Of a stretch of 64,000 bases of DNA, positions 1 through 7,548 are shown piece by piece (position 1 is the stretch's first letter; each line of letters begins with the position of its first letter). Source of the DNA: Streptomyces angustmyceticus (lineage in GTDB: Bacteria; Actinomycetota; Actinomycetes; Streptomycetales; Streptomycetaceae); contig NZ_CP082945.1 of the NCBI RefSeq assembly GCF_019933235.1, positions 3,286,001 to 3,350,000 on the forward strand, in the 5' to 3' direction. Under the pieces are notes generated by a model, which was not told where the DNA came from, made no database searches, and saw only the letters and a list, made by a program, of their open reading frames with translations. Both the position numbers and the translations under genes were made by a program.

Positions 1-397
1 TGACCAGCGCGCTGACCAGATCCGGTCTTCGGGCCGCTAACTGCCACGCCGTCAGGGCGCCCATGGCATGCCCGACCAGCGCGACCGGGGCGAGCCCGAG
101 CTGCTCGACGGCCGCGATGGCGTCATCGACATACGCCTCGCGGTCGTACGGCCCGTCGGCGGGCTTCTCGCTGCGGCCGTGGCCCCGCTGGTCCAGCGCG
201 ACGGGGCGATGGCGCGCGCTGAGGCGGCGCGCGGTGGCCGCCCAGTGCGAGGCGCGGCCCATCAGGCCGTGGAGCAGCAGGACGCCCGGTCGCCGCTCGC
301 TCTCCTCCAGCCCGCCGCCGATCTTGGGCGGGTCGGTGAATTCCCAGGCGGCGAGGCCTACGCCGCCGACTCCTGTGACATCGATGCGCTGCACCAT
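1..397 (-). CDS. alpha/beta hydrolase, 3' end outside window
   Basis: Partial gene read from ATG at 397 leftwards; the window edge cuts it after about 132 codons. The translation has the alpha/beta-hydrolase start: a beta-strand and oxyanion-type segment VLLLHGLMGRASHW, then ALDQRGHGRS, then the nucleophile-elbow position. Hydrolases of this fold normally have G-x-S-x-G there; here the reading is GHAMGA, with an Ala codon (GCC) at 65-67 where Ser is expected. The acid and His residues lie outside the window. It may be a non-hydrolytic relative, a fold member using another nucleophile, or an inactivated gene. The family call rests on motifs; the substrate is unknown. A 14-bp inverted repeat about 95 nt upstream (490-503) is a possible operator. 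Confidence 0.8.
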   Translation of the reverse strand, partial: MVQRIDVTGVGGVGLAAWEFTDPPKIGGGLEESERRPGVLLLHGLMGRASHWAATARRLSARHRPVALDQRGHGRSEKPADGPYDREAYVDDAIAAVEQLGLAPVALVGHAMGALTAWQLAARRPDLVSALV

Positions 398-489
398 GTG
401 CCCTGGCACCCCCAATCGTCCCTTGAGCAGCTCCACACTATCGAACCTCTATTCGAACGCACCGTTCCGGCGCGCAATACCCCTCGTTC

Positions 490-503
490 GAGTGACCTCA
501 CTC
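490..503. promoter_or_regulatory. inverted repeat upstream of hydrolase gene
   Basis: GAGTGA-CC-TCACTC is a perfect 6+2+6 palindrome 93 nt upstream of the hydrolase start. Its position suits an operator; no factor can be named. Confidence 0.35.
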
Positions 504-629
504 AAGGATTGGCCGCGCCCGCCACGGGGAGACATCTGCCGGGAGGCGGGCCCTACCGGGAAGGGGGCCCGTGGGGGAAGACCCTGGGAGCTCGGGGCTC
601 CGGGTCTTGGGTGGGGGACATGGGGAGGC

Positions 630-661
630 AGGGCCCCGGCTGCTCGCAGCGCCGGGGCCCT
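630..661. terminator. hairpin, possible terminator
   Basis: AGGGCCCCGGC and GCCGGGGCCCT form an 11-bp perfect stem with a 10-nt loop. It lies 230 nt beyond the dmdR1 stop and has no U-tract, so terminator function is plausible but unproven. Confidence 0.35.
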
Positions 662-892
662 GACCGTCTCCGTATGACGTGGATGCATCCGAGCCCCCTC
701 CCGGCCAGGACAGGCCGATGCATGGCCATGCGTCAGGGTGGCACGGGACCGGCTGTATCGCACGGATTCGCACAAGTCCGTTCAACCGGAAAGAACGTGC
801 CGAGCCCGCCGAGATGCGCGTCGGCGCAGCTCAACGGGCTCTTGGGGAGGGTTCCGCCGGACGTGCGGAAAAGAATGCGGCTGAAACTGCTG

Positions 893-1585
893 TCAGCGCT
901 TGGCGACAAACACATGGGCGGCGATCTCGGAGTCCAGTTCCGCGGCCTCGCCGCTGCTGCCGACCAGCACCCCGGCCGGCGACTCCGTCACGCTCACCAC
1001 GGCGCCCGGCTGCACCCCGGCCCGCCGGAGGGTGTACATCAGCTGGGCGTCCGCCTGGATCGGCTCGCCGATGCGGCGCACCACGGCCGTCTTGCCGTCG
1101 GCCCCGGCGTCCAGATCCATCAGGCTCACCATGCCGGCGTCCAGGAACGGGTCGCCCCCGGCCGTCTCGCCCAGCTCCTCCAGCCCCGGGATGGGGTTGC
1201 CGTACGGCGACTCCGTCGGGTGCCGCAGCAGCTCCACGACGCGGCGCTCGACCGCCTCGCTCATGACGTGCTCCCAGCGGCAGGCCTCGGCGTGCACCTG
1301 CTCCCATTCGAGCCCGATGACGTCGACGAGCAGGCATTCGGCGAGGCGGTGCTTGCGCATCACCCGGGTCGCCAGCCGGCGGCCCTCCTCCGTCAGCTCC
1401 AGATGCCGGTCACCCGCGACCGTCAGCAGCCCGTCCCGCTCCATGCGCGCCACGGTCTGGCTCACCGTCGGGCCGCTCTGTTCGAGCCGCTCCGCGATGC
1501 GGGCGCGCATGGGCACCACACCCTCCTCTTCCAGTTCGAGGATGGTGCGGAGATACATCTCCGTGGTGTCGATCAGTCCGGACAT
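893..1585 (-). CDS. dmdR1: DtxR-family iron-dependent repressor DmdR1
   Basis: 230-aa protein of DtxR/IdeR type. It has an N-terminal winged HTH (residues about 5-65), a dimerisation and metal-binding domain to about 140, and a C-terminal SH3-like FeoA domain after a variable linker. All metal ligands known from DtxR are present at the same positions: Met10, Cys102, Glu105 and His106 (regulatory site), and His79, Glu83 and His98 (ancillary site). In the family, Fe2+-loaded dimer represses siderophore and iron-uptake genes. The sequence is close to Streptomyces DmdR1, for which an overlapping antiparallel gene (adm) has been described; an open frame at 900-1598 on the other strand is also present here. 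It is divergent from the SIS gene. I saw no clear iron box in its own upstream region. Confidence 0.93.
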   Translation of the reverse strand: MSGLIDTTEMYLRTILELEEEGVVPMRARIAERLEQSGPTVSQTVARMERDGLLTVAGDRHLELTEEGRRLATRVMRKHRLAECLLVDVIGLEWEQVHAEACRWEHVMSEAVERRVVELLRHPTESPYGNPIPGLEELGETAGGDPFLDAGMVSLMDLDAGADGKTAVVRRIGEPIQADAQLMYTLRRAGVQPGAVVSVTESPAGVLVGSSGEAAELDSEIAAHVFVAKR

Positions 1586-1598
1586 GCGTGCCCCTTGA
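900..1598 (+). other. antiparallel open frame opposite dmdR1 (adm-like)
   Basis: An uninterrupted 232-codon frame from ATG runs antiparallel over nearly all of dmdR1. Its translation is Ser/Arg/Thr-rich and looks like a codon-bias shadow. It is kept because an antiparallel gene called adm has been reported opposite dmdR1 in Streptomyces coelicolor. The sequence here cannot show whether it is translated: no strong ribosome-binding site precedes it. Confidence 0.25.
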
Positions 1599-1779
1599 TG
1601 TGTGGTGCGGTGGCCCTGGACTCAATTCTGACGCATCCCACCGACAACGGAGCCGCCTCGTCGGTGCGCGCGACCCTCCCGGCCGTATTGACAGGGCACA
1701 GGTCCAGACCGCAACGTGATCCGCGCCACTGATCAGATACGACGAGATACGACTGATCCGACGAGAGGGGCCCGCGTCC

Positions 1780-2547
1780 ATGGCTCAGAGCGACCGGAGC
1801 GACCGGCCGGCCGGGAAGTTCTTCGACGCCGCGATCGACCTGCTGCGCCAGGTCCGCGACGAAGAGGGCGACCGGATCACCGCGGCCGGGCACCTGATCG
1901 CGGACACCGTGGCGGCGGGCGGCCGGGTCTTCTCCTTCGGCGCCGGGCACTCCTCGCTCCCCGCACAGGACACGGTCTACCGCGCGGGCGGCCTGGCGAT
2001 CATGAACCTGCTGTCCGTCCCCGGCGTGGTCGGCGTGGACGTCCGGCCCGCGACCCTCGGCAGCGCCCTGGAGCGGGTCGACGGACTGGCCGGGGCCGTC
2101 CTGGACACCAGCCCGCTGGAGGCGGGCGACGTACTGGTGATCATCTCGCTCTCCGGGCGGAACGCGCTGCCCGTCGAGATGGCGAAGCACGCCCGCGCCC
2201 TCGGTATCAAGGTCATCGGGGTGACGTCGGTGGCGTACGCGACGGCGACGACGTCCCGGCACGCCTCGGGCGGCTTCCTCAAGGACCACTGCGACCTGGT
2301 GCTGGACAGCCGGATCCCGGTCGGCGACGCCGAGTTGACGCTGCCGGGCATCGACGCGCCGTTCGCCCCCGCCTCCACGGTCGTCACCAGCGCGATCATG
2401 CAGGCCGTGGTGGCGACGGCCGCCGGCACCCTCGCCGACCGGGGCATCGACCCGCCGCTGCTGCGCTCGGGCAACGTCGACGGCGGGCACGACTGGAACG
2501 CCCGGGTGATGAGCGAGTACGCGGACCGGATCTTCTACCGGCAGTGA
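1780..2547 (+). CDS. SIS-domain sugar isomerase-like protein
   Basis: 255-aa cytoplasmic protein with a single SIS (sugar isomerase) domain. The N-terminal helical part leads into a phosphosugar-binding segment RVFSFGAGHSS (about 49-59), followed by VLVIISLSGRNALPVEMA (about 118-135), the usual Ser/Gly-rich SIS loop, and then an IKVIGVTS strand. Length and architecture match the UPF0309 group of putative phosphosugar-binding proteins; the substrate is not known. It is divergent from dmdR1 with about 195 nt between them and convergent with the PAS-protein gene. GAGAGGGG lies 14 nt upstream of the ATG, a weak ribosome-binding site. Confidence 0.88.
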   Translation: MAQSDRSDRPAGKFFDAAIDLLRQVRDEEGDRITAAGHLIADTVAAGGRVFSFGAGHSSLPAQDTVYRAGGLAIMNLLSVPGVVGVDVRPATLGSALERVDGLAGAVLDTSPLEAGDVLVIISLSGRNALPVEMAKHARALGIKVIGVTSVAYATATTSRHASGGFLKDHCDLVLDSRIPVGDAELTLPGIDAPFAPASTVVTSAIMQAVVATAAGTLADRGIDPPLLRSGNVDGGHDWNARVMSEYADRIFYRQ

Positions 2548-2578
2548 GCGGCGGCCGGCCCGGGAGCGAGGGCCTGTC

Positions 2579-4378
2579 TCAGAGGGACGCCGCGCCCGCG
2601 AGGTCGAGGGCCGTGGCGATCCGGGCCGCGACCTCCTCCGCGTAGTCCGCGTCCGCCCGGTCGAAGGGGCGGCGCGCGGGCGTCCGCAGAAAGGTCGCGA
2701 CGCCGAGCGTGCGCCCCCGGCTGCGCAGCACCACACACAGACCGTGGACGGTGCCGTCCGGCCAGTTGCGGGCGGCCGCCCAGCCCTCGGGCGAGGCCGG
2801 ACCGGCGCTGCTGCGCACCGAGCCGCGCCGCTCGTACGCCTGGATCGCCGGATGCCCCGGCACGTACGGCGCGGGGATGCCGGTCGCCGCCACCACCTTC
2901 GAGGGCCCCGGGGACCCGGCCGGCGAGGCCAGCGCCCGCACCAGCCGCGGCACCGACCGCCGCGGTCGGGGGGCGGCCTCGGCGCCGGAGGGGTCGGACG
3001 GGGCGGCCGGGCCGGGCGGGCCGGAAGCGGAGGGCGCCGGGTCGCCCGTGTCGGCCGCGTCCTCCGGGCCCGCCCCGTCGGGCGCGCCGGAGCCACCGGA
3101 GGCACGGGAACCCTCCGCCCCGCCGGGCGCCGCCCCCCCTTCCTCCCCGCCCGCCCCGCCGGGCCCGGCGCCCTGCGCGGCCTCACCCCCGGCCGCCTCC
3201 TCTTCCCCGACCGCCTCGCCGTGTCCGACGCCCTCCTCCACGCCGTCCTCCACGCCCTCCCCGACGCCTTCTCCGCCGTCGTAGCCGGAGCCGTACGCCT
3301 CCCCGTAGCCGGGGCCGTACGCGTCGCCGTACGCCTCGCCGCCGTACGCGTCCTCGTAGACGTCGTCCTCGGCGACCGTGCCGTACGGCTTCGGGGCGGG
3401 GGGCATGGCGAGGTCGACCAGGCCGTGGTCGGCGAAGCCCGCCAGGGCGAAGTCGAGGTGGACCGCGGCGGCCTCGGCCGGGTCGGGGCACTCCGCGGCC
3501 GCGCGGCCGGCCCGGTGCAGCTGACGGGCGCGGAAGCGCAGCAGGGAGCCGTCCTGCTCGGCGCGCTTGGTGTCCGTGACGTCCTGGAAGAGCCAGGCCA
3601 CCCCCAGCGGCACCGGCTCCTCCGCCAGCGGGGAGGCCAGCCGCACGAAGCCGCTGCGCCAGCACCGGCGCGGCAGCTCGGCCTCCTCGGCGCGCAGCGT
3701 CACCCACAGCTCCGCGACGGCCGGCGGCGCGCCCTCGGCGAGGACGTGCTGCAGGGCGCACTCCACCTCCTCGACGCCCTGCGCCAGCAGCTCGCCCAGA
3801 GGGCGGCCCAGCAGGGCGGTGCGCCCGACCCCCAGGGCGCGGGCGGCGTGGGCGTTGACGACGGCGGGCCGCAGATCGGCGTCGATCAGCATGACGCCCC
3901 ACGACGCGTCCTCGAACAGGGCCTCGCTGAGCGCGATGGACCGCTCCAGGTCCATCTGCGTGTGCACCTCGCTGAAGGCGCAGTACACCCCGGCGACCCG
4001 GCCGCCGGGGCCGCGGACCGCGGAGGCCTGGGTGCGGACCAGGACGCGGTGGCCGTCCTTGGTCAGCAGGGCGAACTCCTGCACCTGGCGGCCCGGTGAG
4101 CGCATGGCGGCCGTGAGGGCGGCGTCGATCTCGTCCGCGTCCTCCTTGCGGACCGCCCAGCCGGCCAGGCCCGTACGGCCGACCGCCTCGGTGGTGGTCC
4201 AGCCCAGGATGCGTTCGGCCTCGTGGTTCCAGTGGGTGACCGTGCCGTCCGCGGCGAAGGCGACGAGGGCGGCGTCCATGCCGTCCAGGAGCGCGGCGAG
4301 CAGACCGGAGTCGTCGCGCTCGTCGGCGGAGCAGCGCGCCGCCGACGCGGAAGAAGCTGACGAAGCAGTCACTGGCAC
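2579..4378 (-). CDS. PAS/PAS/GAF-like sensory protein with long acidic Gly/Tyr linker
   Basis: 599 aa. Residues about 25-145 form a first PAS domain (WNHEAERILGW, then DGHRVLVRTQA) and about 150-275 a second. The middle, about 330-500, is low complexity: a YG/AYG-rich stretch, then Gly/Glu/Ala/Pro-rich acidic sequence. The C-terminal about 90 residues resemble a GAF end (GLCVVLRSRGRTLGVATF). No kinase, phosphatase or DNA-binding output domain is present, so it probably works through a partner. It has no membrane segment. The start at 4378 is the ATG giving the full PAS fold. It is convergent with the SIS gene. The ligand is unknown. Confidence 0.8.
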   Translation of the reverse strand: MPVTASSASSASAARCSADERDDSGLLAALLDGMDAALVAFAADGTVTHWNHEAERILGWTTTEAVGRTGLAGWAVRKEDADEIDAALTAAMRSPGRQVQEFALLTKDGHRVLVRTQASAVRGPGGRVAGVYCAFSEVHTQMDLERSIALSEALFEDASWGVMLIDADLRPAVVNAHAARALGVGRTALLGRPLGELLAQGVEEVECALQHVLAEGAPPAVAELWVTLRAEEAELPRRCWRSGFVRLASPLAEEPVPLGVAWLFQDVTDTKRAEQDGSLLRFRARQLHRAGRAAAECPDPAEAAAVHLDFALAGFADHGLVDLAMPPAPKPYGTVAEDDVYEDAYGGEAYGDAYGPGYGEAYGSGYDGGEGVGEGVEDGVEEGVGHGEAVGEEEAAGGEAAQGAGPGGAGGEEGGAAPGGAEGSRASGGSGAPDGAGPEDAADTGDPAPSASGPPGPAAPSDPSGAEAAPRPRRSVPRLVRALASPAGSPGPSKVVAATGIPAPYVPGHPAIQAYERRGSVRSSAGPASPEGWAAARNWPDGTVHGLCVVLRSRGRTLGVATFLRTPARRPFDRADADYAEEVAARIATALDLAGAASL

Positions 4379-4470
4379 CCCTCACGAACGCGGCCGCACG
4401 TGCTCCACCTGGGAACATTCAACTGGAACGTGACACACCACACAGCCGATTCGCGGAAATCGTTGCTCTC

Positions 4471-4481
4471 GGGAAATTCCC
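4471..4481. promoter_or_regulatory. GGGAAATTCCC palindrome
   Basis: A perfect 11-bp palindrome immediately upstream of the -35 box of the rightward promoter at 4482-4510 and about 100 nt upstream of the PAS gene start. It is a possible operator for either direction. Confidence 0.4.
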
Positions 4482-4510
4482 TTGTGTGCGGCCGGACGGC
4501 TTCCTAGTGT
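4482..4510 (+). promoter_or_regulatory. sigma70-type promoter for orphan leader transcript
   Basis: TTGTGT (4482-4487) and TAGTGT (4505-4510) are spaced by exactly 17 nt, close to the Streptomyces HrdB consensus. A palindrome GTGTG-GAG-CACAC at 4509-4521 covers the likely transcription start and could be an operator. Confidence 0.5.
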
Positions 4511-4543
4511 GTGGAGCACACGAGAAGGGAGGTGGTTCGGCAG

Positions 4544-4582
4544 ATGATTTCGCACCGGACGCGTGAGGTGGCTGCGGGCTAG
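4544..4582 (+). CDS. 12-codon leader ORF
   Basis: ATG at 4544 opens a 12-codon frame, MISHRTREVAAG, ending at TAG 4580-4582. GGGAGG at 4527-4532 is a strong Shine-Dalgarno sequence, though 11 nt away is slightly long. The stop codon falls in the loop of a hairpin, CGGGC-TAGCG-GCCCG (4575-4589). This layout resembles a leader peptide coupled to downstream RNA folding. No same-strand gene follows until citrate synthase, more than 1.3 kb away, so what it would regulate is unclear. Confidence 0.4.
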   Translation: MISHRTREVAAG

Positions 4583-4790
4583 CGGCCCGTCGCTTCACCC
4601 GAAGTGCAGCGCCGGACCAGCGCATACTGCAGATGCGCAGCCGGCCAATCCCAAGCAGTCACCCGACCCGCGGGCTGCCGGTTCGTCCGACCGGCCCTCT
4701 GCGCCACCGAGCGCGGGGGAAGCAGCCCGCGGGTCGTCTGCGTGTTTCCGCCCCGCCGCCCGTCATGATCTGCTTCTGCACACGACGGGC
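4575..4790 (+). ncRNA. putative structured transcript downstream of the leader ORF
   Basis: Successive perfect hairpins on one strand: 4575-4589 (5-bp stem), 4593-4604 (CTTC-ACCC-GAAG), 4620-4638 (GCGCAT, 7-nt loop), 4664-4678 with 4722-4736 (15-bp perfect stem, 43-nt loop) and 4758-4790 (GCCCGTC, 19-nt loop). Together with the promoter at 4482-4510 they suggest an independent small RNA or an attenuated leader. The last two hairpins could also serve as the pdxH terminator on the minus strand. No known RNA family was recognised. Confidence 0.4.
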
Positions 4791-4837
4791 CGCCGCCGCG
4801 GCCGGATACGCGCCGTTCGGGTGCCGCGCCCCCGCCG

Positions 4838-5527
4838 TCAGGGCGCCAGGCGCTCCACCCGCCACGACCCGCTCTCGCGCACGTACCGCAGCCGGTCGTG
4901 CAGCCGGTTGAGGCGGCCCTGCCAGAATTCGATCGTCTCGGCGGCGATCCGGTAGCCGCCCCAGTGCGGCGGCGCCGGCACCTGCTCGCCCTCCGGGTAG
5001 CGGGCCGCCAATTCCTCGTACGCCTGCTCCAGTTCGTCGCGCGAGGCGACGGGGGCGGACTGGTCGCTGGCCCAGGCGCCGAGCTGGGAGCCGTGCGGGC
5101 GGGTGCGGAAGTAGGCGGCGGACTCGTCCCGGCCGATGCGCTCCGCGGTGCCGGTCACCACCACCTGGCGGGCCAGCGGGTGCCACGGGAACAGCAGCGA
5201 GACGGCCGGATTTTCGGCCAGTTCCCGCCCCTTCCGGCTGGTGTAGTTCGTGAAGAACACGAAGCCGCGGTCGTCGAACGCCTTGAGGAGCACGGTCCGC
5301 GAGCTCGGCCGGCCGGCGGCGTCCGCCGTGGAGACGACCATGGCGTTCGGCTCGTGCAGCCCGGCCACCGTCGCGTCCTTGAACCAGCGCGCGAACTGGT
5401 CGTAGGGGCTGGCGGCGAGGTCGGACTCGACGAGCCCCTCGGCGCGGTAGTGCGCGCGCATCGAGGAGGGATCGGGGGTCTCGGCATGAGGCGCGTCGGC
5501 GGGGTGCACGGCCTCATCTTGCAACAT
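4838..5527 (-). CDS. pdxH: pyridoxamine 5'-phosphate oxidase
   Basis: 229 aa, the usual length for PdxH, the FMN enzyme that oxidises PNP and PMP to pyridoxal 5'-phosphate. The translation carries the family landmarks: [11 protein letters not shown] near the N-terminus, [20 protein letters not shown] for FMN phosphate binding, GRELAENP, and the C-terminal signature [14 protein letters not shown] followed by W-x-x-x-R-L-A-P at the very end. ATG at 5527 is chosen because the longer upstream frame is non-homologous and overlaps the citrate synthase gene. It is divergent from citrate synthase. Hairpins just beyond its stop (4758-4790 and 4664-4736) may terminate it. Confidence 0.95.
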   Translation of the reverse strand: MLQDEAVHPADAPHAETPDPSSMRAHYRAEGLVESDLAASPYDQFARWFKDATVAGLHEPNAMVVSTADAAGRPSSRTVLLKAFDDRGFVFFTNYTSRKGRELAENPAVSLLFPWHPLARQVVVTGTAERIGRDESAAYFRTRPHGSQLGAWASDQSAPVASRDELEQAYEELAARYPEGEQVPAPPHWGGYRIAAETIEFWQGRLNRLHDRLRYVRESGSWRVERLAP

Positions 5528-5935
5528 CGCCTCCGGCGCGGTCAGCCAGGAGGGGCGGAAGTCTGCCCCTCGCCGCCCTGCCGTAACCCTCCCGTCGGCA
5601 GATCGCCGCCTGTGCGGAGTCTCACGCCTCCGCGCAGGTGAGAGACCCGCCAAAATGAGGAGGCGGGCCACTGTGGGCTCCGCACAGGGAGAGCTATCGT
5701 GTCCGTCCGGCCTGGAGGACGCACCGCACGGGCCCGCCCGCGGTCCGACCCGCCGCGGGGCAAGACCGTCGCGTGGCCCGCGCCCTGGCGGGGCATCACC
5801 CGCGTGACCGGTACGGACCGCGAGCTGCCCGGCGCAGCCGCGTAACCGCACCGGCCGCGCACCGCACACCGAGGACTCGACCGCACGGCAGCCGGTCACG
5901 GACCGTTTGCCGTCCCCATCTTGAGGAGCTGCCTG
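5528..5935. other. divergent pdxH / citrate synthase promoter region with inverted repeats
   Basis: This 408-bp region is structured: AGGGGC/GCCCCT with an 8-nt loop near 5552-5572, and CCTGTGCGGAG (5609-5619) with CTCCGCACAGG (5678-5688), an 11-bp perfect pair 58 nt apart. Inside it a GTG at 5699, preceded by GGGAGAG, opens a 48-codon frame ending at TAA 5843-5845. It has no recognisable product and may be an upstream ORF of citrate synthase or chance. Confidence 0.5.
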
Positions 5936-7039
5936 ATGTCCGACTTCGTACCCGGACTCGAGGGAATCATCGCGTTCGAGACGGAGATCGCCGAACCGGA
6001 TAAGGAGGGCGGCTCGCTCCGCTACCGCGGGGTCGACATCGAAGACCTCGTCGGGAAGGTGTCCTTCGGCAACGTCTGGGGACTGCTGGTCGACGGGGCG
6101 TTCAACCCCGGCCTGCCGCCCGCCGAACCGTTCCCGATTCCCGTGCACTCCGGCGACATCCGGGTCGATGTGCAGTCCGCGCTCGCCATGCTCGCGCCCG
6201 TCTGGGGCCTCAAGCCGCTGCTGGACATCGACGAGGCGACGGCCCGTGACAACCTCGCCCGTGCCGCGGTGATGGCCCTGTCGTACGTCGCCCAGTCGGC
6301 GCGCGGGCCGGGCCTGCCGATGGTGCCGCAGAAGGAGATCGACACGGCGCAGACCGTCGTCGAGCGCTTCATGAAGCGCTGGCGCGGGGAGCCCGACCCG
6401 CAGCACGTCAAGGCCGTCGACGCCTACTGGACCTCGGCCGCCGAGCACGGCATGAACCCCTCCACCTTCACCGCCCGGTCCATCGCCTCCACGGGCGCGG
6501 ACGTGGCGGCCGCGCTGTCCGGCGCGGTCGGCGCGATGTCCGGACCGCTGCACGGCGGCGCGCCGTCCCGCGTCCTCGGCATGATCGAGGAGATCGAACG
6601 GTCCGGCGACGCCGCCGCGTACGTCCGGCGGGCCCTCGACAAGGGCGAGCGGCTGATGGGCTTCGGCCACCGCGTCTACCGCGCCGAGGACCCGCGGGCG
6701 CGAGTGCTGCGGCGCACCGCCCGGGACCTCAACGCACCCCGCTTCGAGGTCGCCGAGGCCCTGGAGAAGGCCGCCCTGGAGGAACTCCGCAGCCGCCGCC
6801 CCGACCGGGTCCTCGCCACCAACGTCGAGTTCTGGGCCGCCATCGTCCTGGACTTCGCCGAGGTCCCGGCGCACATGTTCACCTCCATGTTCACCTGCGC
6901 CCGCACGGCGGGGTGGAGCGCGCACATCCTCGAACAGAAGCGGACGGGCCGACTGGTGCGGCCGTCGGCCCGCTACGTGGGCCCCGCGGCGAGGAGCCCG
7001 CGGGAGATCGCGGGGTATGCGGATATCGCGCCGCGATAG
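5936..7039 (+). CDS. citrate synthase (second, CitA-like type)
   Basis: 367 aa. It condenses acetyl-CoA with oxaloacetate at TCA-cycle entry. The family landmarks are a substrate-binding His in [12 protein letters not shown], a second His in [14 protein letters not shown], and a catalytic Asp in [11 protein letters not shown]. The N-terminal [15 protein letters not shown] and [10 protein letters not shown] are typical of the short Gram-positive/methylcitrate-like group, so 2-methylcitrate synthase activity cannot be excluded. ATG 5936 is preferred over 5921 because GAGGAG lies 8 nt upstream of it. It is divergent from pdxH. Its stop codon TAG is the outer edge of the inverted repeat that follows. 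Confidence 0.92.
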   Translation: MSDFVPGLEGIIAFETEIAEPDKEGGSLRYRGVDIEDLVGKVSFGNVWGLLVDGAFNPGLPPAEPFPIPVHSGDIRVDVQSALAMLAPVWGLKPLLDIDEATARDNLARAAVMALSYVAQSARGPGLPMVPQKEIDTAQTVVERFMKRWRGEPDPQHVKAVDAYWTSAAEHGMNPSTFTARSIASTGADVAAALSGAVGAMSGPLHGGAPSRVLGMIEEIERSGDAAAYVRRALDKGERLMGFGHRVYRAEDPRARVLRRTARDLNAPRFEVAEALEKAALEELRSRRPDRVLATNVEFWAAIVLDFAEVPAHMFTSMFTCARTAGWSAHILEQKRTGRLVRPSARYVGPAARSPREIAGYADIAPR

Positions 7040-7133
7040 GGGCTTCCCACGTTTTCGGCTGTCCCGCCGTGGGGGTTTCTCGCCGTTTCGCCTGCGGCGG
7101 GCGGGGTCCGCTGCGCGGGGCTGTGGGTGCGGT

Positions 7134-7204
7134 GACGGGCCTCCGGGGCGGGGGTGTGGGACTGCTTCGCTTTACGTCCCACACCCCCGCCCCTCCGGCC
7201 CGTC
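7134..7204. terminator. long hairpin with conserved loop, copy 1
   Basis: An 18-bp perfect stem (7145-7162 with 7176-7193) closes the 13-nt loop TGCTTCGCTTTAC. After a 3x3 internal loop an 8-bp outer stem (7134-7141 with 7197-7204) follows. It probably acts as a bidirectional terminator between the convergent genes. Confidence 0.7.
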
Positions 7205-7377
7205 CCCTCCCGTGGGGGAGTGAGTAAAGGTGGGTGGGGGCGGGCGTCGATCACTGCAATTCCCCGCGCCGCAGCCCTTTCCCGATGCCCACGGCCGTTT
7301 CCCCACGTCCACAACGCGCACCGGACCACCGAGATCCACCCCCACCGGCCCTCTTCCCACCCACCCGCGGGAGGGGA

Positions 7378-7448
7378 CGGGCCGGAGCGGGTGGGGGTGT
7401 CCGGACGTAAAGCGAAGCAGTCCGGACACCCCCACCCGCGCAGGCCCG
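7378..7448. terminator. long hairpin with conserved loop, copy 2 (inverted)
   Basis: A 20-bp perfect stem (7387-7406 with 7420-7439) encloses GTAAAGCGAAGCA, the exact reverse complement of the copy 1 loop. A 6-bp outer stem (7378-7383 with 7443-7448) follows. Confidence 0.7.
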
Positions 7449-7548
7449 GCACCGGCACCCGAAACGCCCCGCGCAGCGGACCCGGCCCGCCGCCAGGCGC
7501 AACGGCGAGAAACCCCCACGGCGGGCCAGCCGGAAACGTAGGGAACCC

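Larger units (their letters stand above)
398..892. other. intergenic region with palindromes and a hairpin
   Basis: No convincing gene. It holds the upstream region of the hydrolase (minus strand) and the 3' side of dmdR1. Visible structures: the inverted repeat GAGTGA-CC-TCACTC at 490-503; an 11-bp perfect hairpin at 630-661; a 10-bp palindrome GGATGCATCC at 681-690; and a 12-bp palindrome GCATGGCCATGC at 720-731. The long ORFs crossing it in several frames look like GC-rich chance ORFs. Confidence 0.6.

Noticed and set aside
5528..6925. Long N-terminal extension of the pdxH frame
   Set aside because: It is antisense to citrate synthase; PdxH homology begins at 5527.
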